A DNA stretch of 64,000 nucleotides, taken from the NCBI GenBank assembly GCA_964578605.1, contig CAZODO010000002.1, forward strand, positions 1-64,000, given 5' to 3'. A program made the translations under genes and the position numbers. Origin of the DNA: JAXMHN01 sp964578605 (GTDB taxonomy: Bacteria; Verrucomicrobiota; Verrucomicrobiia; Limisphaerales; SIBE01). Under the pieces are notes generated by a model. It was not told where the DNA came from and made no database searches. It worked only from the letters and a program-made list of their open reading frames with translations. Of this stretch, positions 33,247-42,351 are shown piece by piece (position 1 is the stretch's first letter; every line of letters starts with the position of its first letter).

Positions 33247-35319
33247 CTACTGCCGGATGCGGTAGAACTTGGCGCCGCCGGAGGGCGTGAGGGTTTGCGG
33301 GTTCGCCTGGTTCGTTGCCCTGGTCCATGGCCCGTTCACCTTATCCGATTCCTCCAACGACCCGGTTCCAGACCAGGACGCCTGGATGCCGGTTCCGGAC
33401 TTGGCAATGGTCAACTTTGGAGCCTCGCTCGCGCCCTTGGCTTTGAAGAGGATCTCGCCCGTTCCGCCATGCGAAAGACGCCCATTGGAATCGATAAATA
33501 AGGGGTAAGTGGCATCCAGGAAGGCTTTGTCCTTCCGTTCCGCAGGCGTGAGCCCGGCATAGATCTCCGGCGTGAGCCCCTGGTTGCGCTGGCGATTGGC
33601 CCAGAAGTACTGGAGATCAAGGTCGGTCGTCCGGCTCGCGTTCCCGTTGGGGCCGGGACCGAGCTTGTCGTCATCATCCAGGCCGATGTTGAAGCCCATG
33701 ACATAACCGTCTTCGAGCTTGTTGCCGGCCTCGGGGCTCTCGAACATGCGCTTGTTAAGACGGACTTCCATGGTCCAACCGCCGGGCACCTCTTTGCCGA
33801 AGCCGTAGATGTCACCGGTCTGGCCATAGGTCCAACCGACGCCCGAACTCCAGGTTTGGCTGTCGGTGATGACCTGGTTGGCGGCGTCGTCCCACCGGGA
33901 GAAGCGGCCCCGGTAATTGACATAGCAATGGCCGCCATAGGCATCGTTGGAGCTATCGGTGTTGTTGTCGATCCGATCGTTCAGGGCATCCACCACGATC
34001 TCGATGGCGTCATCCTTCCAGAAGGACAGGTTCGGGTCATCGGAATTGACGACGTCGTCCTTCACGTCGACTCCCACGTAAAGATAGTCGTCGTCGTGGG
34101 CCAGCCAATAGGTGAAACTCGAATCCGCCGGGCCGGTCCATGACCGGTCACCCGGATAATCGAGCAGCCAGGCGTTGACGCCCGGGGTAACGGACACGCC
34201 AGAGAAGCCGCCGTATTCCGCCGACGACAGGGTGCCGTCGATCTTGACCGAGCCGTTGTTGACTTTAGGGACCTCAAGCGTCGTCTTCGCGACGTCCGAC
34301 CATGGCCCCTCGGCAGTGGTGACGAAGTCGTAGATGTCGTAGAGCGGACCATCCGAGAAGATAATCTCCCCCGTGCCGGCATGGGAAAGGCGGCCGTTCG
34401 AATCGATGCCCAACGGGTAGTTGGCCAGATACTCCTTGGAAGCCAGTTCTTCGGGGCTGAACCCGGCCAGGATGTCGGCTGTCAAACCGATCCGCCGCTC
34501 GCGGTTCGCCCAGAAGTACTGGATCTCGAGGTCCTCCGTTCGGGAAGCGTCGCCCAGAGTGCCAGGGCCGTGCTGGTCATCATCATCCAGGCCGATATTG
34601 AACCCCATGATATAGCCCCCCGAGAGCTTGTTCTTCTTGTCCGGGTCTTCGAAAAGCCTCTTGTTGAAGCGCGCCTCCATCCGCCACCCGCCGGTGACGG
34701 CCTTGCCGAAGCCAAAGATGTCGCCCGTTTCACCATAGGTCCAATCGACAGCGGACGCCCAGGTTTGGCCGTCGATAGCGCCGGCTTCGTCGTTCCAGCG
34801 GGAGAACCGTCCTTCGAAACTAACGTAGGAATGGCCGCCGTAGGCGTCGTTGGAGCTATCGGTGTTGTTATCGATCCTTTGGTTCAAAGCATCCACCACG
34901 ATTTCAATGGCGTCATCTTTCCAAAAGGCGGTGTTAAGATCGTCGGTGGTCACAACGTCGTCTTTGACGTCCACGCCGACGTAAAGGTAGGTGTCATCGT
35001 GCGCCAGCCAGTAAGTGAAGCTGGAATCTTCGGGACCGTCCCAGACGCGGTCTTCGGGGTAATCAAGAATCCATGCGTTCTCGCCTGGCGTCACGGAGAT
35101 GCCTGTGAAACCGCCATATTCTGAGGCGGTAAGATTGGCATCGAGCTTGACCGAACCATTGGCGACCTTTGGCACGACCAGCATGGTCCGGCCGAAATCC
35201 GACCAAGGCCCGGTCGCAGCCGGATCGAATTCCAGGATGTTGTAGGGTTGGGAGTGAGCAAGGTGGGTTGCAAGGAGGAGCCCGGCACCAACCAAGACGA
35301 CGGAAAGGCTCGGTTTCAT
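33247..35319 (-). CDS. Secreted protein with two tandem CBM9-like domains and a C-terminal FYR module
   Basis: 690 residues from ATG 35319 with a signal peptide (MKPSLSVVLVGAGLLLATHL). The sequence is a direct duplication: two DOMON/CBM9-like domains of about 300 residues each containing SSFTYWLAHDDxYLYVGVD, FWKDDAIEIVVDALN and YIMGFNIGLDDDD. At the DNA level a 23-bp identical stretch recurs with an offset of 903 bp (33944-33966 and 34847-34869). A short C-terminal module ends GPWTRATNQANPQ...FYRIRQ. CBM9-like domains bind sugars; the protein could capture polysaccharides at the surface. It is last in a minus-strand gene run. Confidence 0.82.
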   Translation of the reverse strand: MKPSLSVVLVGAGLLLATHLAHSQPYNILEFDPAATGPWSDFGRTMLVVPKVANGSVKLDANLTASEYGGFTGISVTPGENAWILDYPEDRVWDGPEDSSFTYWLAHDDTYLYVGVDVKDDVVTTDDLNTAFWKDDAIEIVVDALNQRIDNNTDSSNDAYGGHSYVSFEGRFSRWNDEAGAIDGQTWASAVDWTYGETGDIFGFGKAVTGGWRMEARFNKRLFEDPDKKNKLSGGYIMGFNIGLDDDDQHGPGTLGDASRTEDLEIQYFWANRERRIGLTADILAGFSPEELASKEYLANYPLGIDSNGRLSHAGTGEIIFSDGPLYDIYDFVTTAEGPWSDVAKTTLEVPKVNNGSVKIDGTLSSAEYGGFSGVSVTPGVNAWLLDYPGDRSWTGPADSSFTYWLAHDDDYLYVGVDVKDDVVNSDDPNLSFWKDDAIEIVVDALNDRIDNNTDSSNDAYGGHCYVNYRGRFSRWDDAANQVITDSQTWSSGVGWTYGQTGDIYGFGKEVPGGWTMEVRLNKRMFESPEAGNKLEDGYVMGFNIGLDDDDKLGPGPNGNASRTTDLDLQYFWANRQRNQGLTPEIYAGLTPAERKDKAFLDATYPLFIDSNGRLSHGGTGEILFKAKGASEAPKLTIAKSGTGIQASWSGTGSLEESDKVNGPWTRATNQANPQTLTPSGGAKFYRIRQ

Positions 35320-35410
35320 AGTGCGGATTGGGAAGGTTGTTAGCGCCGTCGTAGGCTCATTAAGGCCGCTTGTCAAGCTGCATCGATTCTCGGCCAGAGG
35401 GCAGGGGAGG

Positions 35411-36172
35411 CTAGAGCCCTCGTGTGACCACCCCGGCTGGGTTCAGACTCGCGACGAACGGCACGGTGTCCCGCTGCAGACAAAAGGCAACATCGTCCTT
35501 CAATTCGGGAACGGATAGAAGGCGCCGGCCGTTCCGTGCAAAGCGCATGGCGCCCAGGAGATCGTGCGCTTGGCCGCGGTAGACCTGCCTGGCGATGACT
35601 GCTGAGTCGGCGATGTGGCCGCCGTCAAATCGGGGCCAGAGCCAATCGCAAACCGCGCCAGCGGCCAATAGATCCTCGTAAGACGCCTCTTCGAAGGTTC
35701 CAGCGCAGACGAGCAACACGCTCGAGAGGGGCGCCGCTTCGATCCATTGGTTGAGAGCGGACAGACCCAGAAAAGAGCCAATGAACGTCGTTCTTGCCGG
35801 AGCGCACGCGCGCAACGCCCGGGTGCCATTCGTGGTCGTGATGACGATCGTCTTGCCGTGAACTGTTTCCGCGACGAACTCGCGGGGTGAATTGCCCAGA
35901 TCGAAGTCGGTGCTTCCCGTCTGTTGGGCCCGGATGCGGAGACCGTTGCGTTCCCCCGCCAACAGCACGGAGGGATCGCGCTCGCGCCAGGCCAGGGCCT
36001 GGGCGATCTCCGAGACCGGCACGATCTTCTCCGCCCCGTTCGCCAGAGCGGTCATCATGGTGCTGGTCGCGCGAAGGACATCAAAGACGACGCAAACCGT
36101 TTTGCTGAGATCCCGTTGTTTGAGCGCTTCGAACTCTGCGGGCGTAAAGAGAACTTCAAGACTGGGTTTCAT
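35411..36172 (-). CDS. comB: 2-phosphosulfolactate phosphatase (ComB family)
   Basis: 253 residues from ATG 36172, starting MKPSLEVLFTPAEFEAL. Family motifs: VFDVLRATSTMMTALANGA, LAGERNGLR and ITTTNGTRAL. ComB dephosphorylates 2-phospho-3-sulfolactate, a step of methanogen coenzyme M synthesis that also occurs in bacteria for sulfolactate metabolism. The start overlaps the preceding ogg stop by ATGA. No other sulfolactate gene is present. Confidence 0.88.
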   Translation of the reverse strand: MKPSLEVLFTPAEFEALKQRDLSKTVCVVFDVLRATSTMMTALANGAEKIVPVSEIAQALAWRERDPSVLLAGERNGLRIRAQQTGSTDFDLGNSPREFVAETVHGKTIVITTTNGTRALRACAPARTTFIGSFLGLSALNQWIEAAPLSSVLLVCAGTFEEASYEDLLAAGAVCDWLWPRFDGGHIADSAVIARQVYRGQAHDLLGAMRFARNGRRLLSVPELKDDVAFCLQRDTVPFVASLNPAGVVTRGL

Positions 36173-37071
36173 TCTGGGGGGTTCCGCGATCGGGCGGCGT
36201 TGCGCCGATAATGAAAGAGATACTGCTGTGCATACCCGGCATAGGGTCCGAAGTAGCTGTCTGAGAAACGCTGCAGGCCCTTCGGGGTGACTTGCTTTCC
36301 GCGGAAATAAAGCTCGCGCAAACCCCTCGCTACCCAGACGTCCACCGGAAACGCGTTCTGAAAACCGTAAGCGAAAAGAAGAACGCAATCGGCGATCTTG
36401 GGTCCGACACCGGGAAGCCTCACCAGTGCAGCCCGGGCCTGGTCCGTGGACATTTGGGCCAGCGCGCCCAGGTCAAGCCTCTTGGAGGCCACCGCGCGAG
36501 CCGCTGCTTGGAGGTAAGGGGCGCGAAAACCCATTTTGCAGGCGCGCAGCTCGGGTTCCGGAATCTCGGCGAGGCGCTCGGCCGAAGGGAACGCGTAAGC
36601 GGGGGGGCGGCCGCGCATCGCTGTCACCGGCACTCCGAAGCGTTCGCAAAGCAAGGCGACGACCTGCTGGATTTGCACGATCTGTTTGGTCGAAGAGAGA
36701 ATGAACGAGGCCAGGCATTCCCAGGGTTCCTGGCGCAACAGGCGAAGACCCCGGCAAGCCCCGACAGCCAGGCGCATCGGTTCGTCGACGGGGAAACTGG
36801 CAAGCACGGTTCGGAGGTCGGCCTCCGTTTGGAGGTATTCCTCCAGCCATTCCCAGTCATCAACGGGCACAGCTGTTTGCGCCACGATCCCGCGGGGCGA
36901 ACGGGAAAGGCGAACCCAACGCGAACGCACCACGCCTTCCCACGCTCCGTCATGGAACGTCCAGCGAAAGGATTGTCCGGGGGTCAAGGTCTCCGCCAGG
37001 CTGTAATCCGACACGGCGAGCTCGGTCAGGCACCGCCTGCCATTCGTCTCAGCGGAGGTCGCGGCAGGCAT
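36169..37071 (-). CDS. ogg: 8-oxoguanine DNA glycosylase (OGG1-like, HhH-GPD)
   Basis: About 300 residues from ATG 37071 (the frame extends 39 codons upstream). An N-terminal OGG_N-type beta domain (LAETLTPGQSFRWTF) precedes the HhH-GPD domain with LPGVGPKIADCVLLF and AFPVDVWV, which hold the catalytic Lys (about 224) and Asp (about 243). It excises oxidised guanine from DNA and acts as a lyase. Its stop overlaps the comB start. The OGG1-like type is less common in bacteria than MutM. Confidence 0.88.
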   Translation of the reverse strand: MPAATSAETNGRRCLTELAVSDYSLAETLTPGQSFRWTFHDGAWEGVVRSRWVRLSRSPRGIVAQTAVPVDDWEWLEEYLQTEADLRTVLASFPVDEPMRLAVGACRGLRLLRQEPWECLASFILSSTKQIVQIQQVVALLCERFGVPVTAMRGRPPAYAFPSAERLAEIPEPELRACKMGFRAPYLQAAARAVASKRLDLGALAQMSTDQARAALVRLPGVGPKIADCVLLFAYGFQNAFPVDVWVARGLRELYFRGKQVTPKGLQRFSDSYFGPYAGYAQQYLFHYRRNAARSRNPPE

Positions 37072-37144
37072 TGAGCTGAATCCGGTGGAGGACACGTTTC
37101 TTGTACAGGATATCGCGCGTTCCAAGATTCGTAACCGCTGTGAA

Positions 37145-37792
37145 CTAGTTGTGCAACTCTCGCGGCGCGGAGCGCCCGGACTGGCCACCGTTCGCCGGAC
37201 GCGGGTTTAAGATTGAAGGCAGTCTCTCGTGCCATAGTGGGAACCAGCGGACGCCAACGACTTTCCACAGTCGATCCGAGGTCCAGACGATCAGCACGGC
37301 GTACGCAACCCCAATGAGCGCCCCCGCCAACACGTCGCTGGGGTAATGCACGCCAAGATAAACTCGTGAAAACCCTTCAATGCACGCCATCGGCAGCATG
37401 AACCAGACGCTCCGCCGGTAATAAACGAAAGAGACGACTGCCGCGGCGAACCAGTTCGCCGCGTGTCCAGACGGCATGCTGGGGTTGTCGATCCCGTGCA
37501 CGAGCAGGTGAATATCCTCGAGCACCTCGAAAGGACGCGGCCGGTCAAAGAAGGCCTTCAGCGAACGCACGATCAGGGGATCGCCAATGACCAGCGTCAG
37601 CAGCATGAAGCAGACGAAAAGGCGCGCCCGCACTCCGCCCTTCCAGGTCAGGCCGATCGCCAGCGCGGCCAGCGCAGGAACAAAAAGCAGGTTCGAATCG
37701 AAGAACGGGAGGAGCCAGTCAAAGAACGGGTTCTTGAGCCCCACATTGACGCAGCGAAAGATCGCCACATCGAAGGATTCGAAACTAAGCAT
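37145..37792 (-). CDS. PAP2-family membrane phosphatase
   Basis: 215 residues with about five transmembrane segments. The three PAP2 signature motifs are complete: KAFFDRPRP (79-87), PSGH (107-110) and SRVYLGVHYPSD (142-153). These enzymes dephosphorylate lipid phosphates such as undecaprenyl diphosphate, phosphatidate or lipid A at the membrane. The short Arg/Pro-rich C-terminus is probably cytoplasmic. 73 bp upstream of ogg. Confidence 0.9.
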   Translation of the reverse strand: MLSFESFDVAIFRCVNVGLKNPFFDWLLPFFDSNLLFVPALAALAIGLTWKGGVRARLFVCFMLLTLVIGDPLIVRSLKAFFDRPRPFEVLEDIHLLVHGIDNPSMPSGHAANWFAAAVVSFVYYRRSVWFMLPMACIEGFSRVYLGVHYPSDVLAGALIGVAYAVLIVWTSDRLWKVVGVRWFPLWHERLPSILNPRPANGGQSGRSAPRELHN

Positions 37793-37840
37793 GGCGTGCC
37801 GTTGGCCTTGGCGTCCCTCCTGGCTCCGCGCTCGTGGGCG

Positions 37841-38377
37841 TCAGAACACAACCAACGAACGCAACGGGTAACCTTTCAAACGATCCCGCCCTTTCAGCGC
37901 GGACAACTCAATGACGAAAGAAATTTCAAGGATTTTGGCGCCGAGTTTTTCCACCAGCGCCGCGGCAGCCGAGGCTGTTCCGCCGGTGGCCAACAGGTCG
38001 TCAATGATCAGGACGCGGCTTCCGGGCTTGAGCGCGTCCGTGTGGATTGCGACCGTGCTGGTGCCGTATTCCAGAGCGTACGTCTGCTCGTGCGTCAGGA
38101 AAGGGAGTTTGCCTTTCTTACGAACTGGCACAAACCCCGCGTGCAGTTTTATGGCGGCGGCGGCCGCGAAGATAAACCCGCGCGCGTCAATCCCCACGAT
38201 CGCGTCGACCGAGCCCGGGACAACATTCGCCGTCAGCAGGTCAACGCTTCCGGCGAAAAGCCGCGGGTCACCCAGGATGGGTGTGATGTCCTTGAACTGG
38301 ATACCCGGTTGAGGGAAATCCGGAATGTTGCGCACGGCGGCGCCGAGATCGGCCGCGGTGATGGCTGCTTTTCTCAT
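37841..38377 (-). CDS. apt: Adenine phosphoribosyltransferase
   Basis: Converts adenine and PRPP to AMP in purine salvage. 178 residues, the usual Apt length. FPQPGIQFKDITPIL and the PRPP-binding loop RVLIIDDLLATGGTA (121-135) are intact. It sits 34 bp after the sigma factor gene and 48 bp before the PAP2 gene. Confidence 0.95.
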   Translation of the reverse strand: MRKAAITAADLGAAVRNIPDFPQPGIQFKDITPILGDPRLFAGSVDLLTANVVPGSVDAIVGIDARGFIFAAAAAIKLHAGFVPVRKKGKLPFLTHEQTYALEYGTSTVAIHTDALKPGSRVLIIDDLLATGGTASAAAALVEKLGAKILEISFVIELSALKGRDRLKGYPLRSLVVF

Positions 38378-38411
38378 GAATGCGCTTTCTCGAGCCGGAA
38401 AGATCTGGCGG

Positions 38412-39527
38412 TTACCGTTGCACCGACTCCAGCTTTTCGATCATTTTGCGCAACTTATTTAGGGCGATGTTCTGGATTTGGCGAACTCTTTCGCGAGTGA
38501 CGCCGAACTTCTCGCCCACTTCTTCGAGGGTCTTTTCGGCGCCCCCGTCCAAACCAAAGCGATACCGAAGAATGGTCGCCTCTCTCGGGTCGAGCGTCTT
38601 GATCATCTCGTGGAGCATCTTGTTGACCGTTTTCTCCTCGAGTTGCTCGTAGGGAGTGTCGGCATTCTCGTCCTGAACCACTTCGGCGAAGTTGTTCGAG
38701 TCGTCATCCCCAATAGGAGCGTCCAGAGAAGCCGGACGGATTGCCGCTGTTCGAAGCTGGGCGACCCGGGCCGCGGAAATGCCCAACTCCTCCCCGAGTT
38801 CCTCATCGGTCGGTTCGCGGCCGAACTCTTCCTGAAGCTTCATTGCCGTGCGCCGCATTTTCGAAATCTTATCGACCAGGTGGACCGGGAGACGAATGGT
38901 CTTGGACTGATTGGCCAGCGCGCGCTTGATGGACTGTTTGATCCACCAGGAGCCGTAAGTGGACAGTTTGCCTCCTTTCGCTGGGTCAAACCGCTCTACG
39001 GCTTTCATCAACCCGATGTTGCCTTCGTTAATCAGGTCAAGCAGCGGGAGCCCAAGCCCTTCGTAATCATGCGCAATCTTGACGACGAGCCGGAGGTTTG
39101 CCTTGATCATTTGTTCGCGCGCCCGCTTGTCGCCCTTCTTGATTCGTGCGGCGAGTTCAATCTCTTCAGCGGGGGTTAGAAGCTTAACCTGGCCGATCTC
39201 GCGCAGGTACAACTTAATCGCTGTGTCCGCGTCGTAAGAGGACCGTTCCCTAAAGTTCGGCAGGGCGACATCGGCATCCCTGGGCACCAGAGCCGGCTCA
39301 GCAGGAGCGGCATCAGTAATGGCGGACCGACCGTTTTCAGGCGGCGCTGGCATCAAGCCTTCGTCAACTGGGGTGGGCGGCACCCCTGGGAGTTGTTCCT
39401 CGGTCGCCGGGAGTGGCCCTGTTCTGCCGCGCGCGGCGCGACCAGGAGGCGCAACCGTCCGGGCACGGGAGATCCTATGCGGTTGCCGTTTGTCAGACCG
39501 TTTCGCTGGTTTCGATTTGGCGCCCAT
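38412..39527 (-). CDS. rpoD: RNA polymerase sigma-70 factor (RpoD/SigA type)
   Basis: 371 residues from ATG 39527. After a Pro/Arg-rich, probably disordered N-terminus of about 95 residues without a recognisable region 1.1, regions 1.2-4.2 are complete: DTAIKLYLREIGQVKLLT (1.2), LPLLDLINEGNIGLMKAVERFD (2.2), LSTYGSWWIKQSIKRAL (2.3-2.4), EELGISAARVAQL (3) and LEEVGEKFGVTRERVRQI (4.2). It directs core polymerase to -35/-10 promoters. It is probably the primary or a primary-like sigma factor; other paralogues outside the window cannot be excluded. Confidence 0.9.
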   Translation of the reverse strand: MGAKSKPAKRSDKRQPHRISRARTVAPPGRAARGRTGPLPATEEQLPGVPPTPVDEGLMPAPPENGRSAITDAAPAEPALVPRDADVALPNFRERSSYDADTAIKLYLREIGQVKLLTPAEEIELAARIKKGDKRAREQMIKANLRLVVKIAHDYEGLGLPLLDLINEGNIGLMKAVERFDPAKGGKLSTYGSWWIKQSIKRALANQSKTIRLPVHLVDKISKMRRTAMKLQEEFGREPTDEELGEELGISAARVAQLRTAAIRPASLDAPIGDDDSNNFAEVVQDENADTPYEQLEEKTVNKMLHEMIKTLDPREATILRYRFGLDGGAEKTLEEVGEKFGVTRERVRQIQNIALNKLRKMIEKLESVQR

Positions 39528-39622
39528 ACCTTGCAAGCAGAATAAGGTTCACGGGAGTGAGCCGCAAGCACCGCTGCCGCCCACTCCCGCAGTGCAATTC
39601 TCCGCTGAATGAGGCTTCTGAG

Positions 39623-40315
39623 TCACTCGTCACTGCCCCGCGCGATCATGACGAAGTGGAGCAGATCAAACACGGCTGCCACCAGCGCAGCGACGTAGGT
39701 CATGGCCGCAGCGTTCAGCACTTTCCCCACGGAACGCCCCTCATCGCGGCCGATCAATCCGAGCCGCGTGAGTTGATCCTTGGCTCTGCGGCTCGCGTCA
39801 AACTCAACAGGCAGCGTGATCAACTGAAACGCCGTGATCACCGCGAAGGCGATGATTGCGGGCCAGATCAGCTTCGTGAAGCTCAGAAAGATTGCCAGCA
39901 TCATGATCCAAAACACGGCCTGGCTGGCAAAGTTCGTGATTGGCACCAGCATCATCCGCAAATGCAGCGGAGCGTAGGCGGCCTTATGCTGAAGCGCATG
40001 CCCAGCCTCGTGCGCGGCCACACCCAGAGCAGCCAATGATCGTCCGTGGAAGTTCTCCGAGGACAGGAATAAAGCCCGCTTGACCGGGTCGTAATGGTCC
40101 GTGAGGCGTCCGCCAACCTCGCCAACCGGGACGTGCGACAGTCCCGCGCTATCAAGGATTTCACGGGCGGCCTCGGCCCCTGACAAACCTGACTGGGCCG
40201 GAACCTGAACGTACCTGTTGTAAGTGCGCGTCAGCTTATATTGCGCGTACAGCCCAAGAACCAGGCCTGGCAAGAAGAACCACCAGTATTGATCGAATAT
40301 CAGGATCGCAAGCAT
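39623..40315 (-). CDS. YugP-like membrane zinc metallopeptidase
   Basis: 230 residues with an N-terminal and about three further transmembrane segments. HEAGH at 102-106 is the zinc site of the Zn_peptidase_2 (YugP) family. It may degrade or process membrane proteins. Located 95 bp before the sigma factor, with a palindromic 11-bp array in its long upstream region. Confidence 0.9.
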   Translation of the reverse strand: MLAILIFDQYWWFFLPGLVLGLYAQYKLTRTYNRYVQVPAQSGLSGAEAAREILDSAGLSHVPVGEVGGRLTDHYDPVKRALFLSSENFHGRSLAALGVAAHEAGHALQHKAAYAPLHLRMMLVPITNFASQAVFWIMMLAIFLSFTKLIWPAIIAFAVITAFQLITLPVEFDASRRAKDQLTRLGLIGRDEGRSVGKVLNAAAMTYVAALVAAVFDLLHFVMIARGSDE

Positions 40316-40767
40316 AGTTACACTTCGCCCCCGCGAGCACCGGTACCTTTCAGGACCACCCAGTCCTGGGTCTGGTTACACCTCGCGAGCCGCAATGTTT
40401 ACTCTATCAACCGCGAAAGCGAGTAGGATGCCAAGCCGAGCCTGGCTTGATTTGACAGGAATTACCAACGTTTGCTCAATCTACCCTGTTCAGGCGAGTC
40501 AAAATGTCCCAACTTTGGAGAAGTGGAGGGGCTACATTGGGCTATTTTGGCGCGCTTTGCGCCTCCTCCTTGGTATGTCCGCGATACTGAGGCACAGCAC
40601 CGCATCCAAGTTCACGTGAAAGTCATGTCAAACTCATGATAAAAGCACGAAGACATGCTGTTATCATGCGTTCAACGTGCGTTTAGCGTGCGTTTAGCGT
40701 GCGTTTGATCTGGTTTTAGATTTGGAGGCGACGATACTCATACGAAGTCCGAAACACCGTTCCGAAA
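40316..40767. other. Long intergenic region with site B array
   Basis: 452 bp between the sppA stop and the zinc peptidase start, both on the minus strand. No gene is supported. The sppA-proximal third holds the array at 40611-40709; the remainder shows nothing recognisable. Confidence 0.5.
40611..40709. repeat. Palindromic array of 11-bp units, site B
   Basis: Nine 11-bp units. The right arm is ATGCGTTCAAC (40666-40676), GTGCGTTTAGC twice (40677-40698) and GTGCGTTTGAT (40699-40709). The left arm holds the same core inverted as GTGAAAGTCAT (40616-40626), GTCAAACTCAT and GATAAAAGCAC (40638-40648). CATGATAA (40635-40642) and TTATCATG (40661-40668) are a perfect inverted repeat about the centre. 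It lies 58 bp from the sppA stop and 295 bp from the zinc peptidase start. Confidence 0.78.
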
Positions 40768-41886
40768 TCAGTGGATTACGGTGGGCGCCAGGAAATAGAG
40801 TCGGCCTGCTTCGAGTTTGGGCCATTCGTAACCCAAATCGACAGCGACTCTCAGAGTGGCGTGCTCGGTTTTCCCAAACAAGGGTAACAGGTTCAACAAT
40901 CCGAAGGGTTCCTCGTATCGAATCAGGTTCGCTTCCGGTATCTTGCTGATCGCCCGTGCGCGGCTGACGGCGGCTTCAAACCCGCCAAGTTCGTCAACGA
41001 ATCCGAGCTCGAAGGCCTGTTTTCCGGTGAGAATCCGGCCGTCGGCAAACTCTTTCCAGTTGCTGGCCAAGCCTTTACCAGCACCCTGGTTTTCTTTTTG
41101 CGCACGGGTCCGGCCCTCTTGGACAACAGACAGGAACTTTACGTAGGTTTGATCGACCATCGCTTGGATCATCTCGCGTTCCTCGGGCTCGATTTCACTC
41201 GGGAGTTTTGAGCCGCGGAGCATATCCTTGAACCGGCCGCTCTTAAAGACCTGCGGGAGCACCCCGACCTTGTCAAGCAGGGCTCGGTAATTGAAGGTGC
41301 TCATGATGACACCGATGCTGCCGGTCATGGTAAGCTCATTCGCCACTATCCACTGGCATGGCGCGGAAATGTAATATCCCCCTGAAGCTCCCAAACCGCC
41401 CATGGCGGCGACGATGGGTTTTCGGTGTTTTACCTGGAACTCGAGGAGCGCGCGGGAGATGTCGTCCGACGCCATGACTTCGCCTCCCGGGGAGTCCACA
41501 TTAAGAATCACGGCCTTTACTGCGCTATCGTTGGCTGCCATTTCGAGCTGATCGGCGATCAATTCGACCATGTTCCGACCCCGGTATCCCATGGCCATGC
41601 TGGAGATGATCCCCTCAACATCAATAATGGCGATCTTGTTGCCTGATCCGTTCTGCTCGACCGTGATCTCTTCAAGCCATCGCCCCGTCTGCCGGCCTGC
41701 GCTTGCCGAGTTCGTCCAGCTGAGAATACCCTGAATAACATGGGTCAGGAGCAACAACAACACCAGTCCAGCCAGCAAGAACGTCGCGACAATCCAGCCA
41801 CGACTGCTTCGCGTGCGCACTTGCTGGACCGGCCGTGAGATCACCGGGGGCGGTGGAATCTGGACAGGCGGCGGATTGTCTTCCAT
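40768..41886 (-). CDS. sppA: Signal peptide peptidase SppA (S49)
   Basis: 372 residues from ATG 41886, with a cytoplasmic Pro-rich N-terminus, one transmembrane helix (about 31-53) and an S49 serine protease domain: VDSPGGEVMAS, nucleophile S168 in GGLGASGGYYIS, GSIGVI, and a downstream Lys in FKSGRFKDMLRG. SppA cleaves leftover signal peptides in the membrane. Divergent from the DUF883-like gene. Confidence 0.92.
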   Translation of the reverse strand: MEDNPPPVQIPPPPVISRPVQQVRTRSSRGWIVATFLLAGLVLLLLLTHVIQGILSWTNSASAGRQTGRWLEEITVEQNGSGNKIAIIDVEGIISSMAMGYRGRNMVELIADQLEMAANDSAVKAVILNVDSPGGEVMASDDISRALLEFQVKHRKPIVAAMGGLGASGGYYISAPCQWIVANELTMTGSIGVIMSTFNYRALLDKVGVLPQVFKSGRFKDMLRGSKLPSEIEPEEREMIQAMVDQTYVKFLSVVQEGRTRAQKENQGAGKGLASNWKEFADGRILTGKQAFELGFVDELGGFEAAVSRARAISKIPEANLIRYEEPFGLLNLLPLFGKTEHATLRVAVDLGYEWPKLEAGRLYFLAPTVIH

Positions 41887-42024
41887 GGACGCCAAGCTAA
41901 CTCACGCAGGGAACCCCGGCAAGCATTCAACCTGGAGGTCCCTTAATCGAAACCAGCCTGTTCCCCCCATGCATAGTTTGGCGGATGTGGTAAAGTTCAA
42001 GATATAACTAGGAAAGGAGCCACC

Positions 42025-42297
42025 ATGGAAATGACTGATGCAATGAACAAGATGGAGGAAGCGGCCCCTGAAACCATGAACCGGTTGCAGGAGACGGCCA
42101 AGAACGTTCAGGAAACCGCCAAGAACAAGCTGGCGGATGTTTCGCACAAAGTAGCGGACGTCTCTCAAAAGGTCGCGGAGCGATCTCGAGTCGCTGCGAC
42201 GAATACGGACGCCTACATCCACGAGTACGCCTGGAGCAGCATCGCCCTGGCGGCCCTCATGGGTGTGGTTATCGGTCTGATGATCCGGCGTTCTTAA
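42025..42297 (+). CDS. Small ElaB/YqjD (DUF883)-like membrane-anchored protein
   Basis: 90 residues: a charged amphipathic helical part with heptad-like repeats (LQETAKNVQETAKNKLADVS) and a C-terminal transmembrane helix (SIALAALMGVVIGLMI) ending RRS. This matches the layout of ElaB/YqjD proteins, which tether ribosomes to the membrane in stationary phase in E. coli. AAGGAG (42014-42019) is a good Shine-Dalgarno. A strong hairpin follows the stop. Confidence 0.75.
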   Translation: MEMTDAMNKMEEAAPETMNRLQETAKNVQETAKNKLADVSHKVADVSQKVAERSRVAATNTDAYIHEYAWSSIALAALMGVVIGLMIRRS

Positions 42298-42314
42298 AAG
42301 AACCAGCACGACGT

Positions 42315-42344
42315 CGGCAGCGTCGAACGCTTTCGACGCTGCCG
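42315..42344. terminator. Bidirectional terminator-type hairpin
   Basis: CGGCAGCGTCGAA (42315-42327), 4-nt loop, TTCGACGCTGCCG (42332-42344): a perfect 13-bp stem between the convergent DUF883-like gene and the minus-strand operon. A T-rich stretch (TTCTCTTCT) follows on the plus side; on the minus side a TTCTTTTA run is more distant. Confidence 0.7.
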
Positions 42345-42351
42345 TTCTCTT

